Positions 1-10,466 of a DNA stretch of 64,000 nt are shown here, piece by piece. The first letter of the stretch is position 1. Each line of letters starts with the position of its first letter. The stretch covers positions 62,001 to 126,000 of the forward strand of contig JAMSLZ010000020.1 of NCBI GenBank assembly GCA_026027325.1, given 5' to 3'. The notes under the pieces were generated by a model that saw only the letters and a list, made by a program, of their open reading frames with translations, made no database searches and was not told the DNA's origin. Source of the DNA: Actinomucor elegans (lineage: Eukaryota; Mucoromycota; Mucoromycetes; Mucorales; Mucoraceae). The position numbers were made by a program, and so were the translations under genes.

Positions 1-494
1 AAGTACACACATTGTAGGGTCTTCTTCTATCATAGTATGTGTATCTTTCCATCCATGCTTTGCGCAAGCCAAGGCTGAAAGTGGTCGATCGGTACTGTGA
101 TAGAGAACTGAGAAACTCTTGAGACGATTCATCAATTCAACGCGCTTTTCTTCTTGTAATACATTTTCTTTATCAATTGTTTCTTTAATGTGAATCAATC
201 GCGATTTCTTTTCACTGCAAGCATCAAATTGGCTAATGTAAATTTTAGGTGAATAAAGAAACAAAATGTTTAAGCTTACCTTTCTAGTTTCTCGTCATCG
301 ATGGTCACTGGAAGTGGACGTTTTGCTCTCATGATGGGTAGTAATTGGTGATCTGCTCTGATTTTTTTTATCAGCTCCAGCGTGTTAGTTGCATCTTCTT
401 TTAAAGGAGTGTCATGGACTTGTTGAATTGTTTCCATTTTTACGATAGGGTTGGTGGAAGAGATTGGAAAGTGCGTTCGTCTCATTTCAAACAT
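1..494 (-). CDS. C3HC zinc-finger protein (NIPA/Rsm1-like), 5' part
   Basis: Only the N-terminal part lies in the window; the gene runs off the left edge. ATG at 494, exon 1 to 280, GT-AG intron 215-279, exon 2 from 214 leftward. The joined protein reads through a basic/acidic leader into RLKSFSVLYHSTDRPLSALA followed by CAKHGW. This matches the opening of the C3HC zinc finger (NIPA/ZC3HC1 and yeast Rsm1), where a short 'RL..F..' stretch precedes 'LSPLaCArxGW' and the first zinc Cys/His residues. Known members sit at the nuclear envelope/nuclear basket or act in mRNA export and cell-cycle control; which role applies here cannot be told. The gene is divergent from FAN1, sharing the 495-1132 spacer. 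Family call is fairly secure; function is inference. Confidence 0.7.
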
Positions 495-1132
495 ATATTT
501 TACTTTTATTCGCGGTCGGTGAATTAAAAATCATTGCCAGGCCAGCCAACACAAAAACTTGCTCAGAGTAACATCAACATAATTTGTCTCTTTCCTTCCT
601 CTACCTTTTTGATCTTGACCCCAAAGGGGGTTTTGGACTCCACTTTCCTTCAGATCTAGCCTGGGAGGTATAGGTGTACCGAATTAACACCATACGCTTA
701 CCAAGGCCTTTTTTTTATAATAAAATTCTTAATAGTCTATCATAATTAAATTTTAGAAAAACACCGTATCTTACATACATTTGTTAGATTTCTTAAATCT
801 AAAGAGGTTATCACCCAGCTTGAATCCCAAACGCTCTCATATAAACTCCTATATCATGTTAATAAAAGAGAAAAAACAACCTAAATCGACCAAATGATTT
901 ATAGTATATTAAATCAACCACAGATAGAACTACTTGTTAAATATGACATTAACATGCGTTCTATCTAGTATATATACTATAACCTTTATTAAAAAAGCGT
1001 TTTAGTCGTTGAACATGCTTCCTTTTCATTTGGAAAATAAGACCTTTATTATACTGGACTTTTCCAACCTTTTTATACCCAGTAAATTTCAAACAAATCT
1101 AACTGAAGTCTTTTCTTTCAAATTATTTTAAT
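495..1132. other. Divergent intergenic promoter region
   Basis: No gene seen. It separates the minus-strand C3HC gene from FAN1. It is AT-rich with T runs near 708-717 and a short GC-rich palindromic patch (ACCCCAAAGGGGGT, 618-631). No convincing TATA box could be assigned to either gene. Confidence 0.6.
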
Positions 1133-3911
1133 ATGCCAACTAACAAAAAAAGACAAAATAAAAGCGATAGTAATAATGACTCGAGTAAAAAACTAAAACA
1201 GCAACCTATTGCGAGCTTTTTTGCTCGAACTACGATAAAAAAGGCCGAGCAAGATGTCATTTGTGAAAGCAACAATGCCAAAGTAGCCAATCTTGAACAA
1301 AATGAACAGCTGAAAACTTTTGATCTTGTTAAAATGAATGAGGATAAAGATTTGATAGTAGAACAAAAGGACGAGTTTTTTGAAACTTCTGTTTACACTG
1401 ACGAGTTCAGTACTATACTCGATGTTGTGTTGGAGGGAGAAAAGTATCTATTTGATCAAGCCGAGCTTCTTTTATTTGACACCTACAAGGCTTTACATGG
1501 TACGTGTCTTTGAGAGATAACGTGTATAAAAGCTCATGTATTCGTCATGTAGAGGAATCTAAGCATTTACTTGTTCGACTATTAATGAGAAAACACAAAT
1601 GGCTGAGAAAGAGTAAACTTGATTATGCCAAAAATATACGCGATTTAGATCAAACGACTGCAGATTTGGTGGCACGCGGATTACTTGAAGCTGAAATCGA
1701 TGATATGGCTGAGGCAGTCAAGATTCTATCTAAAGATGAATTGAAAACTATCGCCAAGGATCGACGAATGGATATCACAATAGAGAATCCAGTAAGCACA
1801 GCAAAGAGTCATACGAAGCCCTTATATTGAACGTAAATCTAGAAAAAGAGTGATTACGAAAAATTGATTCTTTCGTTTGGGTCAAGCAGTACCGCAAGCA
1901 TTGTTACACATTTTTCTGATACTGACATAGATGAATCCAAAGTGAAGAAACTATGGACTTCCATTCATCAGCATTTAGGGCCTTGCATCAAAGTAAACGA
2001 AGCCATTTACATACTATTTCAGCGACTCCTGATCGTCTATTATCGCATCAATAGCCTACAAAATCCTAGCCCCATATCCAGTTCTATTCTTGCCAAAACC
2101 AGTAAGCGAAACTATCCAGAATATACATTTTGCCGCTCCGCATCTATTTGGAGATCACGATACGATCTTATACAATATGAACAGGCTCTACAAGTTGAGC
2201 TAGCCTTTCAGAAAAACTTAGAAAATCTCTCTAGGCCTAATGCCGTCAAAACCAACAAGTGTATATCGGCTGAATGTGGGGATATTGCTACGCGACAATT
2301 AATGATTGAGAGCTGGACTCTTTGCGAAGACTATATTGGTATCTTTGATGAATGTGTAGAAGAAGCGAACACTCAGGAACGGCCTTATTACCTACGCCGA
2401 TTTGAAGCTGGATGGGTTTATACGCGATTAATAGATCATGGCACTGAAATATTAGCCAAACTGCATGAATATGAATTGGAGGCATTGATTTTGCAAAAGC
2501 TACTGAATCAGCAAATATATAGGTTGGGCAGACGTGGTAAATGGTACGAAAGATTGGCGCTGGTTCAAACTCTTTATCTCAATAAAGATCAACCCAGACT
2601 GCAAAAGAAAGCTGCTTTGAAAACATGCATTGATGCCATACATGATCCTCGAGTGCATCAAAGTAAGTGTTTAAACATGAATAGATATTTTCAAATGATT
2701 CATTAGAAATAGTTCATTTGTACGATATACATAAACGTATCAAACAACTGGAAAAAGATCTTTGTATACCTAAAAGAGAACAGCATGACTTTAGTTATAT
2801 GAACTTGAAGAAGCCTAAAGAGATAACTATTTATGGTACTAGATCAGAATATATGTTTAGCATGACCTAACAATATTACATGTTAGGCGAACGTATATCT
2901 GATGATATTCCTGGGAAAAAATCGGTGTGGAGAAGTGATAATGGAGCAGAATGCTCTGTGGAGCAAGTTGCGATAGAATATTACCAGAAACAAGGCTTTA
3001 AAGGGTAATAAGCATATAACAAGAACTAATAACTATCGAGTAACTCCATTAAATAGGCTTCATTGCGAGAATGGTGTTATTCGAATGATTGTAAATAGAC
3101 TCTGTTAATAGTTTATTGATAGCGTGCCTCTACTAATCAACTAACTAACTGATTTAGGCCGTATTTTTGTTTTGGGATGTCATTTTCGCCCCTATACCTG
3201 GTGTATTCGAAACACCATACCAAAGTGAGCCTCTGGACTTGCGCACAGATGCGTTCTATGAAAGTAAAATAAGTAATACTTTGAAAAGAGTATTTACTCA
3301 TGATAAACGACATAGGTCGCCTGGATCTCATTAATGATAGGCTGCAAGAGATTGGAAACGGAAACCATCTAAAGATAATCACTGAGGTGGATAAAAGGGA
3401 AAGGCCAAAGAAGACCATGTGTATAGGCATCAACTGGAACTATGAATTCCAAGATATCGTAGAAATTGCAGAGGTAAAAATCATTTCATCAGTGTTTGAA
3501 AAGCTCCTTAATACTTATTCAATGGCAGTGTATTGGTTCTGCTGCTTTAGTACCATTGTGTAAACTGTTTTTCGAAGAGTTTGGGCAGCGTCAAGGTGGT
3601 ATGCCTGATTTATGGTATGTGATAGTTTGCAGTTAGATATAAAGGTCTCTCATGTCATATTTCTTTCTATTGCACATATAGTTGCTGGAATTACGAGAAA
3701 AAAGAGTGCTTATTCTCAGAAGGTAACGACAAGAGAATGTAATGAAAAAAGAACAGAATTGATACAGAAATTGATAGTGAAAGGACCTAAAGATGTTCTG
3801 TCAAAAACTCAAAAGGCCTGGATAGAAGCTTTGGCGGGGTTTGGCATACCAGTAGAAGTTTGTTATGTCAAGCTTTGGAAAGGAGATGATGTACTTTTAC
3901 AAGATGAATAA
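1133..3911 (+). CDS. FAN1: FAN1 structure-specific nuclease (Fanconi-associated nuclease 1)
   Basis: Eleven exons; introns 1500-1552, 1792-1842, 2663-2706, 2836-2886, 3005-3056, 3091-3157, 3264-3315, 3474-3528, 3615-3681 and 3723-3777. The model gives 743 residues. Order: basic N-terminus with a PCNA-binding box QQPIASFF (residues 23-30); 'LLVRLLMRKHKW' and a SAP-like segment (about 125-235); a helical middle including GPCIKVNEA and IPKREQH; a C-terminal VRR-Nuc domain with GVFETPYQSEPLDL, GGMPD (680-684) and EVKGP (E699, K701). D684 and E699-x-K701 form the PD-(D/E)xK catalytic set, all intact. FAN1 cuts branched DNA in interstrand crosslink repair. No Cys-rich UBZ finger is visible at the N-terminus, unlike the human protein. 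The exon 10/11 junction rebuilds the catalytic Glu; reading through that intron would lose it. Confidence 0.93.
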
Positions 3912-4287
3912 AAATGCTCCAGTTTTAAACATAATAAGCTGGCATTGACTGGTCACGCTTAGGGCACTGAGATAGCCAATGAAATCAACCTGAGCTTTTG
4001 AGTTTCAAGATGCTTTTTTAATTCAAAAGTCCATCTGGTATCAGATTAGAACCTCCTCTTTATCATATACTAGGTAATTATCATCTATAAAGACGCGTTG
4101 TATGCTATGATTGACCTTAGAAGACTAACCAATATGTTTTTCCTTTAATCCAACACCAAAATCAACATCTCACTCAAATTCATATATAAATCTTCAATTT
4201 TGATACTGATACATCAACATCCATCCACTCATCCATCCATCCATCCATCCATCCATCCATCCATCCAACATCATTAATGTATAAAGA
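3912..4287. promoter_or_regulatory. RPS5 promoter and leader
   Basis: Spacer between the FAN1 stop and the RPS5 start. A TATA-like TATATAAA lies at 4183-4190, about 100 bp before the ATG. The leader between them carries the (ATCC)n tract listed separately. Nothing else is recognised. Confidence 0.55.
4231..4267 (+). repeat. (ATCC)n tetranucleotide repeat in RPS5 leader
   Basis: About nine uninterrupted ATCC units, preceded by imperfect copies from 4219. It sits between the TATA-like box and the start codon, so it is probably transcribed. A second tract of the same tetranucleotide lies in the first intron of RPL35 (22850-22873). Confidence 0.9.
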
Positions 4288-5052
4288 ATGCCCGCTTTAG
4301 GTTTGCCTGCCGATGTCAGTGCCACTGCTGATGGTACCCGTAAGCTTTTCAACAAGTGGTCTTACGACGATGTTGAGGTCAAGGATATCTCTCTCCAAGA
4401 TTATATCCAAATCCGTCAACAAGTTTACTTGCCTCACACTGCCGGCCGTTTCGCTGTCAAGCGTTTCCGTAAGGCTCAGGTAAGCTTCATTTTATAAAAT
4501 TTCATTCTTCGCGAAAAGTGTGTTTACGTCTTTTCTCGACATTTTCCGCAATGTCAACCTCAATTCGTTTAGTGCCCTATTGTCGAACGTTTAACCAACG
4601 CCTTGATGATGACTGGTCGTAACAACGGTAAGAAGCTCATGGCTGCCCGTATTGTTCAACACGCTTTCGAGATCATCCACCTCTTGACCGATGCCAACCC
4701 TCTTCAAATCCTCGTTGATGCTATCATCAACTGTGGTCCCCGTGAAGATTCCACCCGTATCGGTTCTCAAGGTACTGTCCGTCGTCAAGCTGTTGATGTC
4801 TCTCCTCTCCGTCGTGTCAACCAAGCCATTTCTTTGTTGACCGTCGGTACCAGAGAGTCTGCTTTCCGTAACGTCAAGACCGTTGCTGAATGTCTTGCTG
4901 ATGAATTGATCAACGCTGCCAAGGGTTCTGCTAACTCTTATGGTATTAAGAAGAAGGATGAACTTGAGCGTGTCGCCAAGTGTAAGTTGTTTGAATGAAT
5001 GTTATGTTTGCAGATACTAATACGATTTTTTTTTCTAATAGCCAACCGATAA
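4288..5052 (+). CDS. RPS5: 40S ribosomal protein S5 (uS7)
   Basis: Three exons (4288-4479, 4573-4981, 5042-5052) encode 203 residues, the normal eukaryotic length. Diagnostic segments are [40 protein letters not shown], the conserved [20 protein letters not shown] and the C-terminal KSNR. The last intron leaves an 11-nt exon encoding the final residues. uS7 binds the 3' major domain of 18S rRNA at the mRNA exit/E site. Codon use is biased toward C-ending codons (GTC, AAC, CGT), as in the other highly expressed genes of the window. The start is fixed by the conserved N-terminus and intron phase. Confidence 0.97.
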
Positions 5053-5377
5053 ATGTCTTATTTTCAATCATGCGCTTCAAGTATTTGGAGGGTTGGAATT
5101 TATTCTAGGCGTAATGCTCTTTTCTTTTTATAATAAAGAAACACACTCATAAATAAAATTTGTACAGTAGTCATTTTGAAGGTAGTTTGAATAATAAATA
5201 CACTATATCAATTTCAAAAGTGTTTTAATGAGGACGAATTTGACAGTTTGGATAAGAGATTCTGTTTTCTCGACTGGAAAGTCTACTGTACATACTGTTG
5301 ATAAAGGATATCAGTTCCTCAATAAAATCAAAAACACCACTTTAACACGTTAGCAGAACTTGTTATTATACAGTATC

Positions 5378-5765
5378 CAATTCTTGGCCAATTATAATTC
5401 AAACTTGCATCTGATTGCCGGCACATGTTCAAAATAGATTACGAGATCTATTAAAATCATCACTTAATTTAGGGGCAATGCATATTTTATTCATTACTGA
5501 TGTGCATTAGATTATATATATTTCATGGTAACTAGATCTATAGATTTATAAATCTCTCCGCCTATTTAATCTAATGTCATTTACTGACTAGTATATATCT
5601 GTCCAGAAAGAAGTGCTGTATTCACCAAAACTTATTTAACCAATGCACATTGAATAGTATACTATAAACTAATTAGTGTAATGAAATGTATGCAATTTAT
5701 GTAAATTAGGTCTATAGATCTCTTAACTAGTCTAGTCAATGTCACATATGATTAGTACTTGCTTC
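5378..5765 (-). repeat. Dispersed intergenic repeat, reverse copies
   Basis: Two units. 5380-5460 shares CTATTTTGAACATG and ATCAGATGCAAG with the 19990-20085 copy (reverse strand). 5690-5765 shares CTAGTTAAGAGATCTATAGA with 24580-24670. Confidence 0.5.
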
Positions 5766-5935
5766 GGTATTGAACTAATTAAATAAATAAAAATATATGC
5801 ATACTATTAGTTGTCACAATCGCTCCTTCCCCTCCCTTCCTTCCCCTCCCCCTTTTTTTTTCTTTTCTTCATCCCATTCTCATTCTTTTTAATCACATAA
5901 AAATTGTTTTTTTATATTTAACAAGTACAGATTAG

Positions 5936-5955
5936 GTCGGTCCTTTGGGACCGAC
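5936..5955. repeat. Perfect inverted repeat / hairpin
   Basis: Arms GTCGGTCC and GGACCGAC separated by TTTG. This is GC-rich in an AT-rich setting. It lies 234 bp before the transposase-like reading frame. No matching copy was found on the far side of the element, so it is not proven to be a transposon end. Confidence 0.75.
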
Positions 5956-5986
5956 TATTAAAATGTATCTTTCGCATGTCTGTAAT

Positions 5987-5987
<1 letters not shown>

Positions 5988-6027
<40 letters not shown>
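5988..6027 (+). repeat. Poly(T) tract, 40 nt
   Basis: Uninterrupted T run. Similar long runs occur at 11750-11774, 15441-15472, 34819-34844 and 40085-40116; A runs occur at 37565-37585 and 60582-60604. Confidence 0.9.
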
Positions 6028-6169
6028 CACTATCTCGCGTTATTTGACCAAAATAATCCTTCTAGGAGTTTATTATTTGCTTTAAAAAGTTCACTTCCAT
6101 AATCATTTTTACTATTTCCATTGGATTTCAATCACTGCTTTTTATATAAAAAAAAAACTTCCTTAAAAC

Positions 6170-8040
6170 GTGCCACCTGCTAACCCTAACCTTGATGTTA
6201 ATGTTGAAGTTTCTGTCAACAAACGTTTTATTACAAACATCGAAGTGAAGATTATCTTACAAAGCAGGTATGATCGGAACTTACTTGGCCTCAGTTTCAA
6301 AGGAAAGATTGTTGCGCAAACTACAACAAAAGGACGTGATGGGTATGAGGCCATCTTGGACGATGCTTCCGATTGCAGATTGAAACGCTCTGCAAGTTGT
6401 TTGAAGTATCTTTTTGCCAACAATAGGACCAGTACTGATCATGGTAGAATCACTAAAAGTGCTCCTGCTAACGTATGCGGTCTAACGGGAAGTTTGACGC
6501 CTGAAAACGATACTTTTACAAGAAGAATCAGAAGAGGTTGATTTGAGTCCAAGCGCTGGCTGAGCAGCAGGAGAAGTGTATATCAACAGCATACTAGAAG
6601 CGGCCGGTGGATACATATCTACCAAGTCAAGAATTAATATGTGCAACTCTTTGACCGGTTCACCATTCGATTACTTTTTATATTTTCTACCTGTGGACCA
6701 TTTTTGAATAATCGTAGATAATATGAACATTTGTGCAAGAAATGCCATAAGCTCTTGGAATAATGTAGTCTATCCTGAGTATACGGTGTGGATTGCATTG
6801 TTGACAGTTATGGCATTAATTCGATACTTTGACTGAAAGGCATATCGGCATTTAGGCAGCAGCCATTTCCAGATTTCAATCAACTTTACTAGCTATATGT
6901 CAATGAAAAGATTCAACAATATTATGAGAATGCATATCTCCGAAGTACCTTCAAAAGAAAAGCAAGTAAATCAACCAACATTGAATGCATTCAATGATCA
7001 TATGAAGGGTTGCTTAACACCAGGCAAGCATTCGATTATTGACGAGATAATGAATCAACAGCTGGGAGTCAGAATGCTCAACCTCAAGAAAGTGCCTCGC
7101 AAACCACAACCTATCGGACAAGAGTTTAAACCACTTGCTGATTACTACCCAAATACAACCATTTGTTTGGATACCGTTAGTGATCCTCAACCAAAGGAAT
7201 TTGACAATGAACCTGGAATACGTAACTTGTTAGACACAGTAAAACGCTTAGCAAAACCATGATTTAACAATAGGAGAACCATTATTGCCGACTCTTGGTT
7301 TGATTCACCCGAAATGATTTTGACGCTGAGCAAACTTGGGTTATATTCAATCATGCATGTAACAAAGAGAAGATGTTGGTCTCGTGGCAGCCATTATACG
7401 ATGTACAAGGCTTGTGAGAATGGTATGAAAGTTTTTGTATACGCTTATAGAGATTTCAAGATCAAAATCTTTGTATCATCTTGCAGTACTACAACATTAT
7501 GGAACTGCAAGAGTATCTTAGAGGGTAGTGGTGCAACTGTCACGTTACGTCGACTTCAAGTAGTTGGAAAGTATGGAACTCACAAAAGTAAGTCAACGAA
7601 TTGTCAAATGAAGAACAAGGATTTCATTATAACTTTGGCCTTAGGCTCAGTTGATACTGCAGACAATCGCAGAGACAATTTAATTTCACATCATGATATA
7701 ATCTCTACCGAGCGATGGGAAATGAAATTCTTGGGGTTTATTTTAAGTATGTGTGAAGCAAATGCCTTTAGTTGTTGCAAATTTTATGCAGAAGGAAGTG
7801 ATAGAATTGTACACAGTGCTTTTAAGGATCGTAGAGCGTATTCAATGTTGAAATACTGCGGGAGATTACTCAGTAGCAATAAGACAAGGAAATAACAGCA
7901 AAAGAAGATTAGTATGTCAAATGTGCAAAAGTCAAGGCGTTAATGGTACAAGAATCGGAAAAAGATGCAGCTGCGATCCCATTACACCTATGTGCAAAAA
8001 GTGTCATATCATACATTCACGTCAAGTTTATCAAGAATGA
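6170..8040 (+). pseudogene. Degenerate piggyBac-type (DDE_Tnp_1_7) transposase
   Basis: A transposase relic recognisable by piggyBac signatures: MSMKRFNNIMRMHI (6897 on), PKEFDNEPGIRNLLDTVKRL, IIADSWFDS, SIMHVTKRR, the block VDTADNRRDNLISHHDI with TERWEMKFLGFIL, and a terminal Cys-rich zinc domain (C-x2-C ... C-x-C ... C-x2-C, 7910-8020). The piece at 6170-6541 is an N-terminal part in another frame. From about 6531 to 7892 one frame stays open except for four stops, all TGA (6561, 6705, 6834, 7260). At 6834 and 7260 the expected residue is Trp. A TAA at 7893 and a +1 shift separate the core from the Cys-rich tail. No ATG opens the frame, and no terminal inverted repeats or TTAA pair were identified. 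Non-functional. Confidence 0.85.
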
Positions 8041-8635
8041 TCACATTTAAATAATTATTTATAAGCCATACTTTCTAATGATATAAGCATCGAAAAATAA
8101 AATTGACTTTATAGTATACCTATTAGCTATCAAAAACTCGGCCCTGGAGGCCAATTCGTTTTTACAAAAAAAAAAAAAAAAAAATAGTTTTGGAATTCTG
8201 TATATATGTTTGCAAGTATATGTTTTTTTGTAGTTATTAACACACAAAGAGTTGGCTCTAAAAAGTCGATCGGGGTAATCTGTACGTGTTAATAAAGGAT
8301 ATATCATTATTAAAAAGGTATCTGATACGGCCAATTTAATATCATATTTAACAGTGTTCCCTGCTCTAAATAAATTGCAGAACATTGCGAAGCTTGCATT
8401 ATTCCTGAAAAAGCACACGATGTAAACCTATATATATGTATTAGTATAATCTTGTTTGTGCCCATTAATTCGTATATAAAAAGCGTGCGCTGCATTGCAC
8501 TTGATCGTTCTCACATTTGGTCAGTTAGTTACCGTATATCAACTAATGGTAGACTACATGACGGATTCGAGCTCATATTTATTGGACTCAACTCGTGTAA
8601 CTATTATATGGAGAGAAGAGCAGAGCTTATATTTA
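8041..8635. other. Spacer between transposase relic and FPGS
   Basis: No gene. It contains an A19 run (8166-8184) and, at the FPGS 3' side, an imperfect duplication (GAGCTCATATTTATTGGACT near 8569 and GAGCTTATATTTATTATTGG near 8624). Confidence 0.5.
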
Positions 8636-10374
8636 TTATTGGGGCTCGATGCCTAGCACAGTCAAGGTGTTTCCAACCATGATCAAACTACCAGTTGTTA
8701 AAACATTGACTTGCTGTTGATTTTTAGAAAGATCTACAGCAAATTCCACAGCGTCCTCAATGGTATCTACAATATGAACATTATCCTTGTTAAAACCAGG
8801 TACTTGTTCCAACCAACTCTTTGCCAGTATTTCTTGTACAGAAGTTACTTCTTGCAATGAAACTGTCTTGTTGGTGTTATCGGTTGTATAGCCTTGACGA
8901 TAGGTGATGTTGGTAGTTAAAACGATATGGTCAAAATGGACTTTAGATTGAATATCACTTATCACTCTTAACAGGTTGCCGCTGTCACGTCCATGAGTAC
9001 AATTGAATACCAATACGCGTACATCCTCACCCTTGCTTTGATTAAGCATTGTATTTTGAAACCATTCTGCACAGACTTGAAGACTTTCAATTGTATGTGC
9101 ACCATCCAAATACCAAGTAGTGTTGTTTTTGGTCGAAGCATATTTTGTATCTTTGATGTTGAGTTGCTGTCCTCTGCCTGGCCATTTCACTAACTCCAAA
9201 CCTTTTTTGAATCCTTCAGGAACATCTTCTGTGAACTCAATACCACGGATCTTTTTCAACCATATTTTACATAATTCAATCGCTGTCAATGCATTGTACT
9301 TTTGATGGATACCAGCAAGGCCTAAATCTTTTAAATGAATTTGTTTTCTTTGTTTAGGGCAGAATTGGTTTTACCTATGTTAATGCCTTCTAATTTGGAT
9401 ATATCTTTAGCATGGAGCACAGTAAGAGGGGCGTTTTTTTCCTGAGCTCTCTTTTCAATTACTTCCATAGCAAGAGGAGATTGCTCAAATGACACCACAG
9501 GCACATTAGGCTATGATAGATATACATCAACACGCGTCACTTGGACTTGAATCTGGGCTCTCTTACCTTAATAATTCCAGATTTATGCCAGGCAATTTGA
9601 TCAATTGTATTACCTAACACAGATACATGATCCAAACCTAAAGCTGTAATACCACAGACGATAGGATTCTCAATGATATTTGTTGAATCATATTCACCAC
9701 CTACACCCACTTCCAATATGGCACAATCAACCTACACTTACAGTTGAATAAAATACGCGTAAACATAAGATCTCTAGTCTTACCTTTTCTTCAATAAACG
9801 CGTGCAATGCAACCAAGGTTAGATATCTGAAATAAATAGGCTTATCTGGATGTTCTCGTGTATTTCTTAGCGCTTTTTTGGTATCTTGTTCAGATAGATT
9901 CATTGCCTTGATAGCTTCTTCCTTCGTTGCTTCTAACCTTTCCCATACATCTTGCGAGTATTTAGCAAAAAGAGCTTCACTGATAGGTACACCATTGATT
10001 CGAATACGTTCACGTACAGCCACTAAGTGAGGAGAGGTGAATAAACCAGTCTTTATGTTGTTATCATAATGGTGAAGTGTCGATTGCGCTAAAGCACTAG
10101 TTGAGCCTTTGCCTTTGGTACCGGTGACGTGTATCAAGTTGAGCTTATCAAAATCCTTAGGCTCATAACCAATACGTCGAAAGAATTGTCTCATTTCAGG
10201 TAAACTTCTTTCGTTCATACGAGGGCCTGCTTTACGAAGTTGCTCCAATAAAGCCGCGTTACTTTGTAACGAGTTTAGTTTTTCTACAGCTTCTTTATAA
10301 GTAAAACTCATTTTGGTGGTGGTTGAAAAGAATTTTTTAGATAAACAAGAAAGAGGCCTGCTGCAGCTATTCAT
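8636..10374 (-). CDS. Folylpolyglutamate synthase
   Basis: Four exons; introns 9732-9783, 9511-9566 and 9328-9374. 527 residues. FPGS adds glutamates to folates, retaining them in cytosol and mitochondria. Visible motifs are the ATP-binding loop TGTKGKGST (residues 84-92), GLFTSPHLVAVRERIRING, the central VDCAILEVGVGGEYDSTN, GITALGLDHVSVLG, WHKSGI and the Mur-ligase-type C-terminal domain ending TGSLIMVGNTLTVLG. The first 21 residues (MNSCSRPLSCLSKKFFSTTT, then K) look like a mitochondrial presequence, and Met22 opens a cytosolic-type protein. This is the arrangement by which eukaryotic FPGS genes make two isoforms. The gene lies 92 bp downstream of the MoCF-domain gene on the same strand. 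Confidence 0.95.
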
Positions 10375-10466
10375 AGTGGTAATAAATAGAAAGACAGACA
10401 GATTGACAGGTTATTGATTTCAGATTTTATTATTGCAAAAGATCTATCCAATCATGTAAAAGCATC

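Larger units (their letters stand above)
5053..6169. other. Gene-free spacer with dispersed repeats, hairpin and T40 run
   Basis: No gene. 5380-5460 and 5690-5765 hold diverged copies of the dispersed repeat described in Part 2. A pyrimidine-rich stretch (5821-5885), a perfect 8-bp hairpin (5936-5955) and a 40-T run (5988-6027) follow. The last three lie just upstream of the transposase relic and may belong to it. Confidence 0.6.

Noticed and set aside
3723..3788. Apparent loss of the catalytic Glu in FAN1 (frame reads KLIVKGP)
   Set aside because: Those residues come from translating an intron. Splicing 3723-3777 gives SEVKGP, so the ExK motif is intact.
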